Below, in pieces: positions 27,674-37,661 of a DNA stretch of 64,000 nucleotides. Positions within the stretch are counted from its first letter, which is position 1. Every line of letters begins with the position of its first letter. The stretch comes from Butyrivibrio sp. Its GTDB lineage: Bacteria > Bacillota > Clostridia > Lachnospirales > Lachnospiraceae. The notes below the pieces were generated by a model, which saw only the letters and a program-made list of their open reading frames with translations, had not been told where the DNA came from and did not search any database. The stretch spans positions 1 through 64,000 of the forward strand of contig JAMPEU010000005.1 of the NCBI GenBank assembly GCA_023664865.1. Direction: 5' to 3'. Both the position numbers and the translations under genes were made by a program.

Positions 27674-28811
27674 CTCCCAAACTCCGTTCTATAATTTCTC
27701 TAATCGTATAAATTCCAACATTGTATTTTTCTCTAAGAAGACTTTTTACAGGATTATAATTTCGTACCAGTGAAATGATTACCATATCTATATTGTCTGG
27801 CGCATCTTCCAGTTTGTATACCGGTACTTCTTCTTTCAGATAGTCTGCATTTCTGTCAATAAAAAATATCGTTTCAATATTATATTCAGCCAATTCTCCC
27901 ACTAACCTTTTGCCAAGATAACCAGCCCCATATATGGCAACACGTTGTACCCCCTTATCTTTCAGGCGCTTTCCAAACGGACAACCTTTTTCACGACATA
28001 TGGCAATCATGTTAAGCGTCATAAACATATCTCTAAATTTTTCCAAAAGCGCTATCCAATCAAACATTGCATTCCGTCGCATGTTTGATATCTTCCGCAA
28101 TTTTTCATCATCAAACGCTTTATTTTCTGATAGAATATCATACATTTCATCCAGAGACAATATCATTCGTTTATAATCAAGTGACAGATTGCTGCCATTG
28201 ACAGTATGTTCAAACAGAATATTCTGGTTCAATGCAAATTCAGCCTTTCCTGCAAGCATACATAACCATAGCAGATAATCGTCGGCACAATTTGTCTCCA
28301 TAATATTATCTATCCATAGCTCCGGTATTGATTCTCGCCGTAACAAGACCTGTCCTGCTGAAATAATAGGATTTCCCTTAGTCAGCATGTGTTCTTCTGA
28401 TACGACATCTTCAAATTTCCTATCTACATTATAAAACTGCTTGTTTTCATGAATACACCTACATACTACGGCATCCGCATCCCCTATACAAGATAATTGG
28501 CTCTTTACATAATCCGGGTACATGATATCATCCTGATCCAGAAAAACAATATATTCACCGCTGCTCCTCTTAAGCCCTTGTACTCTGGCTCCTTGAATAC
28601 CTCTGTTTATTTTTGTGTCCAACAAAATTACACTGATGGTATCCGAATAAGTATCTTCCTCAATACTGCCTTCCGGATCATCATTAGATAAAACCAGTTC
28701 TAAGCTTATGGAATCCCCCAATACTTTTTGACATGCTTCCGCCATCTGTATTAAGCGCGGTATATACTGTTCCCCATGATAGAGCGGCGTAATGATGCTA
28801 ACAATCTTCAT
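27666..28811 (-). CDS. GT2 glycosyltransferase with C-terminal module
   Basis: 381 residues. The GT-A domain has SIITPLYHGEQYI, LVLSNDDP and VFLDQDDIM at its active site. The module occupies about 290-378 (RVAIYGAGYLGKRLV, FFIDRN, MVIISLVRN). A helical linker rich in basic residues precedes the module, as in the related stand-alone protein at 31963-32439. The next gene starts within its last codons. Confidence 0.88.
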   Translation of the reverse strand: MKIVSIITPLYHGEQYIPRLIQMAEACQKVLGDSISLELVLSNDDPEGSIEEDTYSDTISVILLDTKINRGIQGARVQGLKRSSGEYIVFLDQDDIMYPDYVKSQLSCIGDADAVVCRCIHENKQFYNVDRKFEDVVSEEHMLTKGNPIISAGQVLLRRESIPELWIDNIMETNCADDYLLWLCMLAGKAEFALNQNILFEHTVNGSNLSLDYKRMILSLDEMYDILSENKAFDDEKLRKISNMRRNAMFDWIALLEKFRDMFMTLNMIAICREKGCPFGKRLKDKGVQRVAIYGAGYLGKRLVGELAEYNIETIFFIDRNADYLKEEVPVYKLEDAPDNIDMVIISLVRNYNPVKSLLREKYNVGIYTIREIIERSLGDE

Positions 28812-28883
28812 ATGTCATTTCCTTTCATTGTAAAGACTTCACTAATAACAACCCGTCTCATAATTTCAACTCTTATATATAAA

Positions 28884-29999
28884 TCATGGATATATCTGCT
28901 CCCTATTGCATCGCTTTTCTATTATGCTTCTTATCTCTATATATGCTTGTTCCGTTCCAACCGCTATAATAATTCCATCATTATCTGATATATCAGCATC
29001 ATCAAAAAAAAGGCGTTTCTCCCCCTGATTTCCAATATCTGACACTAAAAATCCTTCAAATGACCAGCCCTTATAATCGAAATATTCAGCCAAATTCTTT
29101 CCACAGGTTCCCGCACCATATAAATATATTTTAGCATGAGCATAATAGAATTCGCTCAATTTAGAAAAATCCAATTTCGCTCGTTCATGCAACGGCTGTC
29201 CAATTCTCATTAAACGCTTTTTTATAAGTCCAACATCATAAATTTCCTGATCTTCCATATATTTAAATGCCTTAAATGCGTTACTAAATCCTGAAAACCG
29301 CATATCTAAGCTCTTGCATTTTAAAACAGGAATCTTTGCATCATGTATCAATTCATATGAATATGACATATATGGGTTGCAGTTCACCTTTTCAGAAAAA
29401 CTGAATCCATATAAATCCGATAATGCCACTCCTCTCCACCCACATTCACTTAATAGCTTATTACATTCCAACTCAAAGCTACGAACTGCCTGCAAAAATG
29501 ATTTCGGATATGGCATTTTCTCCCAAAATTCCTTAAATCTATTATCGCTAAAAACACTTTTACGCAACACAAGAAAATAACTCTGTATATGGGCATCATA
29601 AGCATACCCATCTTCCTGCACGCCCTTTGGCGACTTTGTCATCCCCCAATAATCAACGTCCATTTTTTCCATTTTATTAAAACAGTCCTCAAACGGATAC
29701 AAGGGACCATAAAATGTATCATTAACAAGCAGCAATTCATCAAACTTACATACATTATCCCAGCCTATGTATTTGCATAGTGCATCTTTATAAGCGCCTG
29801 CATCAAAACCAAGATTTTCTCTGGATATAATAGTATCGGTGTATTTATAAAGACGCTCTAAATAAACATTATCGATATTTCCGTTTACTACAATAACCAA
29901 TTTATCTACCACAGGCTTTATACCATCCAGAAGGTAAAATATATAATCATCCGCAATCCCTTCTCTATCATAAAATACAAATATGCCTAATCGTTTCAC
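28884..29999 (-). CDS. RgpF-like rhamnan/glycan synthesis glycosyltransferase with C-terminal module
   Basis: 371 residues. The N-terminal ~250 match the rhamnan synthesis protein F family: VNGNIDNVYLERL, RENLGFDAGAYKDAL, LLVNDTFYGPLYP and later the QSYFLVLRKSVF stretch. The module is at about 290-371 (IYLYGAGTCGKNLAEYF, IIIAVGTEQA). Family members add or process rhamnose-containing wall polysaccharides. The specific linkage is not known. Confidence 0.85.
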   Translation of the reverse strand: MKRLGIFVFYDREGIADDYIFYLLDGIKPVVDKLVIVVNGNIDNVYLERLYKYTDTIISRENLGFDAGAYKDALCKYIGWDNVCKFDELLLVNDTFYGPLYPFEDCFNKMEKMDVDYWGMTKSPKGVQEDGYAYDAHIQSYFLVLRKSVFSDNRFKEFWEKMPYPKSFLQAVRSFELECNKLLSECGWRGVALSDLYGFSFSEKVNCNPYMSYSYELIHDAKIPVLKCKSLDMRFSGFSNAFKAFKYMEDQEIYDVGLIKKRLMRIGQPLHERAKLDFSKLSEFYYAHAKIYLYGAGTCGKNLAEYFDYKGWSFEGFLVSDIGNQGEKRLFFDDADISDNDGIIIAVGTEQAYIEIRSIIEKRCNREQIYP

Positions 30000-30029
30000 T
30001 CACTTTCTGCCCCTTTATCAGAAAAAATA

Positions 30030-31016
30030 CTAATGTTTCTTTCCAATTATAATCCAGTCATCCGCATCCCTTATTTGATTAACAATTTCCAGATTTAAAT
30101 ACCGAAACATCTCTGCAAGACATTCCTGTGAAAATACATGGTGGTGCAGACATCTGTTCTCATAGTTCTTATGGGAACGTATAATAAAGTTTTCTTTTCC
30201 GCCACATGGCAAATCCATATCATAATCATGTTTTTCTATAATCTCCGGCAAATGTGACAAATCCGTCTCATCTATATCATTCTCGTAATCTTCCAAAATA
30301 TGTTGAAAAGTCGTATATTCCCTGTTATGATCAAATGTTTTATCCTTTCTGGGAACAACAATGATAATTAGTCCATCTTCCTTTAACACTCTTCTAAATT
30401 CACTTAATGCCTTCATCGGATTAGCAATATGTTCTAAATTATTAGAGGATAACAGAAAATCATATTTATCATTTTCTAATTTCCGCAATTGTGTTGCATC
30501 ATCAATAATTACTTTTCCCAATGCTTTTTTCTGATAGCTATATACTTCTTCCTCATTTTTCCACCATATGGTTTTATCAGAAAAATTTACACCGTCGCAC
30601 GAACCTGCCACTTCATATATTTCTGAAAAAATATTAGAAGGACCTCCAATTTCCACCCCCTTTTTCCCTGTCAGCCAATTTACTCCAAATATCTCTTTAT
30701 AATAATCATGTAGAATTATATCAACCAAAACAATTTTGTTTTCCGGAAATCCTAAGTTCAGCAGGTGACGCTTTATCTCATCATAAAATTGCTTTGAAGA
30801 AACAACCATCTGGTCAAATTCCACATCTATAAACTTGTTTACGTCACAAACCGTAAGAGATTTTCCGTTTATGAAGATTTCCTGACCATACAAATCTTTA
30901 TTACTGTCAGTCAAACCAACCACTTCTATCCCTTTCTCATAAACTCTTTTTCCAAAATCGCTATCCAAAAACAATTTCTGAAACATATTTCCAACACCGT
31001 AAATAATAATCTTCAT
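30030..31016 (-). CDS. SAM methyltransferase with N-terminal module
   Basis: 328 residues. Residues 1-100 are the module (IIIYGVGNMFQKLFL, GLTDSN, QMVVSSKQ). The rest is a class I methyltransferase of the Methyltransf_11 kind, with FLLSSNNLEHIANP and LIIIVVPRKDKTFDHNREY, typical of glycan cluster methyltransferases. It is separated by 9 bp from the upstream fucosyltransferase gene. Confidence 0.82.
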   Translation of the reverse strand: MKIIIYGVGNMFQKLFLDSDFGKRVYEKGIEVVGLTDSNKDLYGQEIFINGKSLTVCDVNKFIDVEFDQMVVSSKQFYDEIKRHLLNLGFPENKIVLVDIILHDYYKEIFGVNWLTGKKGVEIGGPSNIFSEIYEVAGSCDGVNFSDKTIWWKNEEEVYSYQKKALGKVIIDDATQLRKLENDKYDFLLSSNNLEHIANPMKALSEFRRVLKEDGLIIIVVPRKDKTFDHNREYTTFQHILEDYENDIDETDLSHLPEIIEKHDYDMDLPCGGKENFIIRSHKNYENRCLHHHVFSQECLAEMFRYLNLEIVNQIRDADDWIIIGKKH

Positions 31017-31025
31017 ATCTTCACC

Positions 31026-31907
31026 TCAAATCATTTTCCATTCTTTTTCATGTAACCGTCCTTCAAATAAATTTTTTGGAGCTACAATCAATTTCCCATG
31101 ATTCTGATTCAGCCATGCACCCCAATAACTAAAGGTACTAAACGCAATAATATTGTGTTTACATTTTGACATTAGTATCAATTCTTCATAATCTGTATAT
31201 CCATCTTTGCTTATCCAATAAACATTGTCCCCAAATTGAAATCTATTCTTCGCCATAATGGGATCATCCGTAAAGATCATAAAATATGGATTATCCACCT
31301 TGTCTTTAATATATTGTATTGCTTTATCATAATAAGACTGTTTTAAAATGGCCGATGGATCAACAAGAGGATTTATTAAATAATCGGTTAACCGGATATG
31401 AACAGAAACTGTATTCTTTTCTTCAATTATCTTCTTTAAATCATCCGACAATCTTAACCCTTTCTTCAACTGTAATTCCTTCAATAAAATGTCACTATAG
31501 CTTTTAAAATATCCCTTATTTACGCAATGTGCGCTAATATATGTATAATCCTCAGGAGATAGAACATCAGCATTTATGCTGCATTTTCCCGCCTCATCAT
31601 CTACTATGCTCCACTTACCTATATGCTTCTTTAAAAGCAAATACCTTGTTTTATCCATTACCCCTGTTCCGTCCAAACAACGCAAATCAGCAATTTTATT
31701 TGTTTTTATCATTTTCATGGAAATATTAAAATGCTGCAAGCCCAGTTTTCTCTGCACAATATCTTTCCGTTCAAAAGGCAAATCTCCCCTGTTGTTATGA
31801 CGTACATCCAAATAAACAGGAACATCAAGCCTCTCTTGCAGCGAACGCGCATATGCGTACTGAAAAAGCTGATTGCCAAGACCTTCCCATATTCTTACAA
31901 CTATCAT
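31026..31907 (-). CDS. GT11 alpha-1,2-fucosyltransferase-like
   Basis: 293 residues. The family signature GLGNQLFQYAYARSL is at residues 9-23, the donor-binding VHIRLTDY near 171-178 (usually HIRRGDY), and AFSTFSYWGAWLN near the C-terminus. This is the GT11 layout for transferring fucose, or a related deoxysugar, onto a galactose-type acceptor. It lacks the Rossmann-like module. The Leu-Thr in place of Arg-Gly suggests a different donor specificity. Confidence 0.88.
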   Translation of the reverse strand: MIVVRIWEGLGNQLFQYAYARSLQERLDVPVYLDVRHNNRGDLPFERKDIVQRKLGLQHFNISMKMIKTNKIADLRCLDGTGVMDKTRYLLLKKHIGKWSIVDDEAGKCSINADVLSPEDYTYISAHCVNKGYFKSYSDILLKELQLKKGLRLSDDLKKIIEEKNTVSVHIRLTDYLINPLVDPSAILKQSYYDKAIQYIKDKVDNPYFMIFTDDPIMAKNRFQFGDNVYWISKDGYTDYEELILMSKCKHNIIAFSTFSYWGAWLNQNHGKLIVAPKNLFEGRLHEKEWKMI

Positions 31908-31962
31908 TTGCGCACCACCGCTTTCTTAAACCCAAGGTTTTAACATGTCCATTAACTGCCAT

Positions 31963-32439
31963 CTAAACCTCATACAGAATATCTTCCAGTGAAATAATTG
32001 GACAATCCATTTTCACGGAAAGTTTCTCCTCTATCTCGTCAAAAAATGTTATAGCAGTCACTACAACTGCATCTACATCTTCCAAATCGTCTTCTATAGA
32101 TACAATGTCCACATCTGCATAGATTGCACCTGCATTTTTATCAATGCCATAAGCAACCTTTATGTCTGTATCCTTCAATTCGTCAATTAAAGTTTCTCCA
32201 ACATAACTCATACCATAAATGGCAATTTTCTTATATTCATTCCTTTCAAAATAGGAGGCCAGATTCTTTCCCTCTTGCTTTACCTTTACCCATTGATTCA
32301 TCATAAGGAAAAGTGCCAGATGCTTATTTGAATATGATTGAGCTTTCTGTTCTCTTTCTCCCATCGTCTTTCCGATTACGCCTGCTCCGACTGCTGCTCC
32401 TGTTAATGCTGATAATACTGAAATAATTCCTTTCTTCAT
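31963..32439 (-). CDS. Stand-alone Rossmann-like module protein
   Basis: 158 residues with no catalytic domain. The N-terminus (residues 4-25) is a small hydrophobic glycine/alanine-rich stretch that could touch the membrane. Then comes a linker KQEGKNLASYF and the module (KIAIYGMSYVGETLIDEL, YGIDKNAG, VVVTAITFFDE). The same linker plus module ends the GT4 protein at 34627-36255. This shows the module can fold and act alone. Function unknown; PglD/NeuD-like UDP-sugar-binding domains are the closest fold analogy. Confidence 0.78.
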   Translation of the reverse strand: MKKGIISVLSALTGAAVGAGVIGKTMGEREQKAQSYSNKHLALFLMMNQWVKVKQEGKNLASYFERNEYKKIAIYGMSYVGETLIDELKDTDIKVAYGIDKNAGAIYADVDIVSIEDDLEDVDAVVVTAITFFDEIEEKLSVKMDCPIISLEDILYEV

Positions 32440-32482
32440 TGAAATTTCCTCCTTATATTATGTTAATAACTAATCAATTGAA

Positions 32483-33532
32483 TCACTTAGTAAATAGAAA
32501 CAAACCATATCTATACTCTCCATTATGTGGATCGTTATCATACTTATGAATATCTACATTATATTCTATCTTTCCTTCCGCTGTACACGAAAATTCTTCT
32601 AATTTTAAATCAGAAAAACACTCCTTTACTGTAGAAGCATAAAATACTCTGTGAGCATTAAATTCTACTCTCTCTTTGCCAATAGGAAGTGAAATATATA
32701 ATTTTCCGCCCATTTTAAGTTTCTTCTGGATATTATCAAAACATTTAAAACAGGCTTCCGGGTCAATTGAATCCCCATATCTTCCTAAGCCGAAATGTTC
32801 CAGCGAACACAAAGCCGACATACTCTCTATACTTTCATTAGGTATCTGATGCAAACTGGTAGCGTCATCCACTATTGTATGCAAGCCTTCTACTTCTCCC
32901 GGAAATTCACGTACATCAATCATTGTAACATCTATATCCGCCGCCAGCAGATGAGCAATGAAACCATCCAATCTAGAGCCAATGTCAAAATGTTTCTTTA
33001 CCCCTAACTTACAAATCAATCTTGCAGCCCACAAATCCTGCAAGAAGTAATTTCCTATCGTTCCTGCATATGCGTATTTATCTGCCATGATAGGCCACAT
33101 ATATTTATCCTGAATATCAAAATTAGAACGTTTATTTGTTTTTCTGTATTCTTCAATATCCTTTTTAAAAAATACATTATCAACAATTCCAAATTCTGCA
33201 CAATAATTCGTATAGTTCTTCTCTTGTAATAATTCCTGAAGAATTTTCTCATCTGCACAGCCTACCCTCTTCTTAACGCCATATAAGAAAATAAGCTTCG
33301 ACTCATCAATGTACAATTTAGTACATAGAGCATATATTTCATTTACATAAGAATTTGCTACAATAATATAATCATATTCATTTGGTATCTCACTGCTATC
33401 ATACACAGGCTTATCCATAAATTTATCTCTCGATTTATGAGTTTCTATAAAGCCTATGATTTCCCCGCTGTATCCATTATGAATAAATTTCTGAGCAAGA
33501 TTACCAGTTCCCCAGATTAATAATTTTTTCAT
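32483..33532 (-). CDS. DUF268-type methyltransferase-like protein with N-terminal module
   Basis: 349 residues. The module is at 1-90 (LLIWGTGNLAQKFIHNG, FIETHKSRD, IIVANSYVNE). The remainder belongs to the DUF268 family, with a methyltransferase-like core KHFDIGSRLDGFIAH and LCSLEHFGLGRYGD. It probably acts on a nucleotide sugar or glycan precursor in the cytosol. The exact reaction is not known. Confidence 0.8.
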   Translation of the reverse strand: MKKLLIWGTGNLAQKFIHNGYSGEIIGFIETHKSRDKFMDKPVYDSSEIPNEYDYIIVANSYVNEIYALCTKLYIDESKLIFLYGVKKRVGCADEKILQELLQEKNYTNYCAEFGIVDNVFFKKDIEEYRKTNKRSNFDIQDKYMWPIMADKYAYAGTIGNYFLQDLWAARLICKLGVKKHFDIGSRLDGFIAHLLAADIDVTMIDVREFPGEVEGLHTIVDDATSLHQIPNESIESMSALCSLEHFGLGRYGDSIDPEACFKCFDNIQKKLKMGGKLYISLPIGKERVEFNAHRVFYASTVKECFSDLKLEEFSCTAEGKIEYNVDIHKYDNDPHNGEYRYGLFLFTK

Positions 33533-33619
33533 AAACTTATTTCTCCTACAATAATTAGTTCTCTATTTAGGTGATTTTACTATCATCTAATCTTCCCATC
33601 AACAACTTATACACTAATC

Positions 33620-34600
33620 TTATCTGGCAAAATAATGACTATTCTTATATAACCCTTTGTCAATTATCTTTATATCTTCGTAATGCTCATTTCTCGCTAA
33701 TTTATTAATTTGTGCACAAATTGCGACTTGTGAAATTCCAGCAATCAGACCATTGCACATAGACAACGTATACATATCTCGTATCACTTCTAAACCTAAT
33801 AAATATTTGTGATTGTCTCTACTATTGTCACTAAATGCAACCGATTTATTATTACTGCTTCTTTCTACATCTCCATAAAAACAAATGTACCCTCCATATT
33901 TTTTAATAAAAGCTGATAAAATCCTTTTATCATCCGTTGCAACAAAAATTTTGCTATATGAATTTTTCTTTAACATTTTCTCTACTTCTTCAAAGCAATC
34001 CTCCTCAGATACATATACAGGGTGGTTGTTATATTTTGCCCTAAAGTCAGTTCCGCGAATATGAATTCCGAGCATTTTTTCTTGTCCAAAGTTCAATTTT
34101 TTAATACTTTCATTTATATATTCTTCTGTGTATTTATTGAAATGTACATATTTCTTAACTATGTATGACATCATAGACAGATATCTCTTATTATATTTAT
34201 AATTACCTGCTTTTCCGGTAAATATTAATTCCACCATTTTTCTATGCACTATATCCGATAAAATCACCTGCTTACTATGCCTTGTTTCCTGAACACTTAT
34301 CGCAGAAGGCTGAAGAAAATAATATTCAAAAGGATTTGTTGTCTCATTAACTGCCCCTTCTTCTTTATAGGCAAAATCCTTACCTGCAGAAACCACTGGT
34401 AAATATCCGCAAATATCTGCAAAATAGAGATATTCCAGCCAATAACGATACATAGCAAAAAAGCCTAAATCCTTATTATTCTCTTCAATATAATATAAAA
34501 TTTTATCCCTGTTGAGAACACCATAATGTTTATATTTCAACTTAAATATATCTGTTTCCTCAGTGTTTTTCTTAATAAACAATCTCTTTAAATTATCCAT
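33620..34600 (-). CDS. O-fucosyltransferase/NodZ-like glycosyltransferase
   Basis: 326 residues. A GIHIRGTDF motif lies near 178-186, matching the GDP-fucose-binding HxRxxD motif of GT23/NodZ and POFUT-like enzymes. A later VATDDKRILSAF and SMCNGLIAGISQVA complete the GT-B pattern. It is therefore a candidate for adding fucose or another deoxyhexose. It carries no Rossmann module, like the GT11 enzyme nearby. Confidence 0.75.
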   Translation of the reverse strand: MDNLKRLFIKKNTEETDIFKLKYKHYGVLNRDKILYYIEENNKDLGFFAMYRYWLEYLYFADICGYLPVVSAGKDFAYKEEGAVNETTNPFEYYFLQPSAISVQETRHSKQVILSDIVHRKMVELIFTGKAGNYKYNKRYLSMMSYIVKKYVHFNKYTEEYINESIKKLNFGQEKMLGIHIRGTDFRAKYNNHPVYVSEEDCFEEVEKMLKKNSYSKIFVATDDKRILSAFIKKYGGYICFYGDVERSSNNKSVAFSDNSRDNHKYLLGLEVIRDMYTLSMCNGLIAGISQVAICAQINKLARNEHYEDIKIIDKGLYKNSHYFAR

Positions 34601-34626
34601 GAAATTTTCTCTGTACCTTTCTTAGT

Positions 34627-36255
34627 TTAGATATAATCATCCAAAATATCGCTTAATCCAATCACCTTTTCATATCCCATGTCCTGTATTTCTTTAACTA
34701 TTTCCCTTTCTGCTGCCGCAACCGTAACGACTATTACGTCTACTTCCAGCCTTTCTTTATCTAATGATGTAAATTGAAGTATTTTTTCCATTCCATTTGG
34801 ATTTCTGTCTAAAAGGTATTTTATCTCAACCCCGCTATTTTCCAACTCGTCATATAATCTGCGTCCCAATGCTGCCATTCCATAAATCGCCACACTTTGC
34901 ATATGGTTCCGTATGAAATATTCCGCTAAATTCTTCCCCTCCTGCTTGAGTTCAAGCCATTTTATTGCCAACCATAAAGCGGTTTCAGCTTTTATTTGTC
35001 TATTATTAATGCTATGGGATTCGCATATCTCCGTATTTTTCATTAATTCATACTTTTGCTCTAATTCACTTAAAAATTTATCATGATTCTTAGATTCATG
35101 TGAAGCTATCACTTCATCATACACATCTAATATCTTCCTACAATATTTTTTTGGGTCAAAAGTGCTTTCCACATATTTTTGTGCTTCCTTGAGCAGACGG
35201 TCTTTTGCTTCACTTGGACACTGCATTGCTCGCAGCATAGTACTGGCAAGATCATCACTGTTGTGTAATTCATATAAAAATCCTCTTTCTTCATTCTCAC
35301 CAATGATTTCTATGGTGCCGCCGCTTTTGGCGCCTATCAATACATTACCGGCAAACATTGACTCTATTGTCACTCTGCCAAGCGCTTCATTTTGCGAACA
35401 GGTTATCGCATAATCCGCTTTCCTGCGCAGCTCTGACAAGTCCTTTTGAAATGGTAAAATAGCAATATTTTTATCAAGCTTTTTCTTAATGACATATTTC
35501 TTCAATATCCATATATACTCGTCAGCGCCTGTGCCTGCTATAATTAACTTGACATCAGAATAGCCTTGCTTAACTAATTTTTCTACAGCGCATATTGCAT
35601 CCCATTGTCCCTTTTCAGGCATTATCATTGCCGCTGCCAAAAATACATTATTATATCCTTTATTCTCTTTTATATCTAATTTAAATTTTCCAACATCCAG
35701 ACCGTTATATATCCTTTGCGTATCAAGATTATATTTCTCATAATATGTCTGTCTTACATAATCTGATATCGAAATCAGTTTATCTGCACGTATATATAAT
35801 GACATTCTTAATTCAGCATTGAGAAATTCGCATCCAAATTGTTCCTCCATTAGTTCCCTAATATGACAAACAAAAGGTACATTTGTCATTAACGCCGCTA
35901 TTGCAGCAAAATAAGTACTACTGGAATTAATATGTATTACTTGGATTTTCTCTTTCTTAATAATGCTAACTAGCTGACACGCTGCTTCATAACTTTGTTT
36001 AAAATCACTCGCTTTCTTTTCTTCCGTTATACTGCCAATCTCTACATAATCCGTTGAAAATCGGATTTCATAACAATGTAAACCTAATGCCTTAAAACTG
36101 TCTTTGATTTTTATCCCCTGTCGTATGATAACAATCGGATTTACCTCTTTTTTCAATTCTTTTAGTGAATCCAAAAGAGACTGCCCCGCTCCGCCAAATA
36201 TAGCATCATTAAAAATATACATTATATTCTTTTTATCACCAGTTATAGTATCCAT
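34627..36255 (-). CDS. GT4 glycosyltransferase with C-terminal module
   Basis: About 542 residues from the ATG at 36255; an upstream GTG at 36285 and a later ATG at 36222 are also possible. The GT-B enzyme shows FGGAGQSLLDSL, FVCHIRELMEEQFG, AAAMIMPEKGQWDA and SQNEALGRVTIESMFAG. The last ~90 residues carry the linker KQEGKNLAEYF and the module (VAIYGMAALGRRLYDEL, LLDRNPNG, VIVVTVAAAE). The linker and module are closely similar to the stand-alone protein at 31963-32439. Confidence 0.85.
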   Translation of the reverse strand: MDTITGDKKNIMYIFNDAIFGGAGQSLLDSLKELKKEVNPIVIIRQGIKIKDSFKALGLHCYEIRFSTDYVEIGSITEEKKASDFKQSYEAACQLVSIIKKEKIQVIHINSSSTYFAAIAALMTNVPFVCHIRELMEEQFGCEFLNAELRMSLYIRADKLISISDYVRQTYYEKYNLDTQRIYNGLDVGKFKLDIKENKGYNNVFLAAAMIMPEKGQWDAICAVEKLVKQGYSDVKLIIAGTGADEYIWILKKYVIKKKLDKNIAILPFQKDLSELRRKADYAITCSQNEALGRVTIESMFAGNVLIGAKSGGTIEIIGENEERGFLYELHNSDDLASTMLRAMQCPSEAKDRLLKEAQKYVESTFDPKKYCRKILDVYDEVIASHESKNHDKFLSELEQKYELMKNTEICESHSINNRQIKAETALWLAIKWLELKQEGKNLAEYFIRNHMQSVAIYGMAALGRRLYDELENSGVEIKYLLDRNPNGMEKILQFTSLDKERLEVDVIVVTVAAAEREIVKEIQDMGYEKVIGLSDILDDYI

Positions 36256-36301
36256 TATGCCTGTTTTTCCCCATTCCCTACACAAATAAGTTCAAAAAAC
36301 T

Positions 36302-37534
36302 TTACATTAAAAATTTATCCGATATTGGCAGCAATTCTAAATAATCATATTGCTGCAGATTCTTTATTATATCCTTTTGCTGACTTTCCTGAACACTAAT
36401 AACAATCGTCTTATCATACAATATCTGGCACACATCCATAATTCCTTTCACTTCAATTCCTTCGATATCTAAAGGATTCTCATTGACATTCGATACAATG
36501 ATAAGTTCTGGAATAATATTTAACCGCTTCATGTATGAAATAACTTCCCGAGCCCTTTTTCCGGCTCCATAAATTACATAATTTCTTTTAAATGCCAAAT
36601 CGAAGATTTGAGGTGTTCTTTTAGTAAATAGCAAACTATTCTTCGGATTGTATATAATATTTTGAACAAATTCACTCCAAAATTCATTCATAATACTATC
36701 ATATTCATATATAAGGCTTTTTCTAAAAAATTTCCACCAATAATCCATAAATACACATTCGCTACTATTCCATGGCTTATACAAATCTGCATAATGTATG
36801 ATACACGGCTTATTCCATGCTTCCTTTAATTCTTCTTCACTATAACCGCCTTTATAATCCTCAATGCGCATATCTGCAAGCTTTGTCATAACATTATATT
36901 TGAACGGCAGCAATGCTATTTTCCCATAGCAGGCATTATTAATAACATCTTGATCCTGCGACGGCATATTCAGTTGCATCAACTCCAAAAACTTCCCTAC
37001 CATTCCATCTTGACGCAATTCCTTAAGGTTCATTACCAGAACTCCTGCATTAATATACTGATCAGCGCTTGGAATATTAGCATTTTTGCAAATTGCATCT
37101 TCCCATTCATATAATATAACTCCCGGATGCCATACCCCTGCTATATAACTTGCATCCAGAGGTGTATTGAAGAGTTCTTGCAAGTCCGACAGAATAATCG
37201 TATCTGTATCTAAATAAATACATTTATCTTCGCTTAGCAAATCAGGAATCATCAATCGATAGTATGTTGGGCGTGTTATATGCGATATAGTAATAAATGC
37301 ATTATTGAAAACATGCCCGACATTTTGAAATGACAGTGAACACCTTTCACCAAAACCACATAAACAGTTCTTCACAGCAAGCTCTGATTCTTGTGTAAAT
37401 GAATCATCTATTAAAATATAGATATCATAGAATGTATCTTTTCCTGCATTTTCTATCATAGAAGTGATAGAAACAATCAATGGAATATAACGATTATCAG
37501 TTGCCATCACTACCGGTATATGCATCATTATCAA
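36302..37534 (-). CDS. GT8 glycosyltransferase with C-terminal module
   Basis: 410 residues. GT8 features are VVMATDNRYIPLIVS at the start, the metal-binding YLDTDTI (109-111 DTD) and INAGVLVMNL, with HYADLYKPW near the end of the catalytic part. The module is at about 318-405 (YVIYGAGKRAREVISY, IIVSNV, IVISVQES). GT8 enzymes usually use UDP-glucose or UDP-galactose and retain anomeric configuration. Confidence 0.87.
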   Translation of the reverse strand: MIMMHIPVVMATDNRYIPLIVSITSMIENAGKDTFYDIYILIDDSFTQESELAVKNCLCGFGERCSLSFQNVGHVFNNAFITISHITRPTYYRLMIPDLLSEDKCIYLDTDTIILSDLQELFNTPLDASYIAGVWHPGVILYEWEDAICKNANIPSADQYINAGVLVMNLKELRQDGMVGKFLELMQLNMPSQDQDVINNACYGKIALLPFKYNVMTKLADMRIEDYKGGYSEEELKEAWNKPCIIHYADLYKPWNSSECVFMDYWWKFFRKSLIYEYDSIMNEFWSEFVQNIIYNPKNSLLFTKRTPQIFDLAFKRNYVIYGAGKRAREVISYMKRLNIIPELIIVSNVNENPLDIEGIEVKGIMDVCQILYDKTIVISVQESQQKDIIKNLQQYDYLELLPISDKFLM

Positions 37535-37661
37535 TTATGTCCCCTTTTCTATTTTCTTAAGACAATAACTCTGTAACCCATGGCTTTCCATCGTCAGATA
37601 AATAAATTCATATCCATAATGAACTGCAAATTCATTTACTGCATCATAGATGCCAACCATA

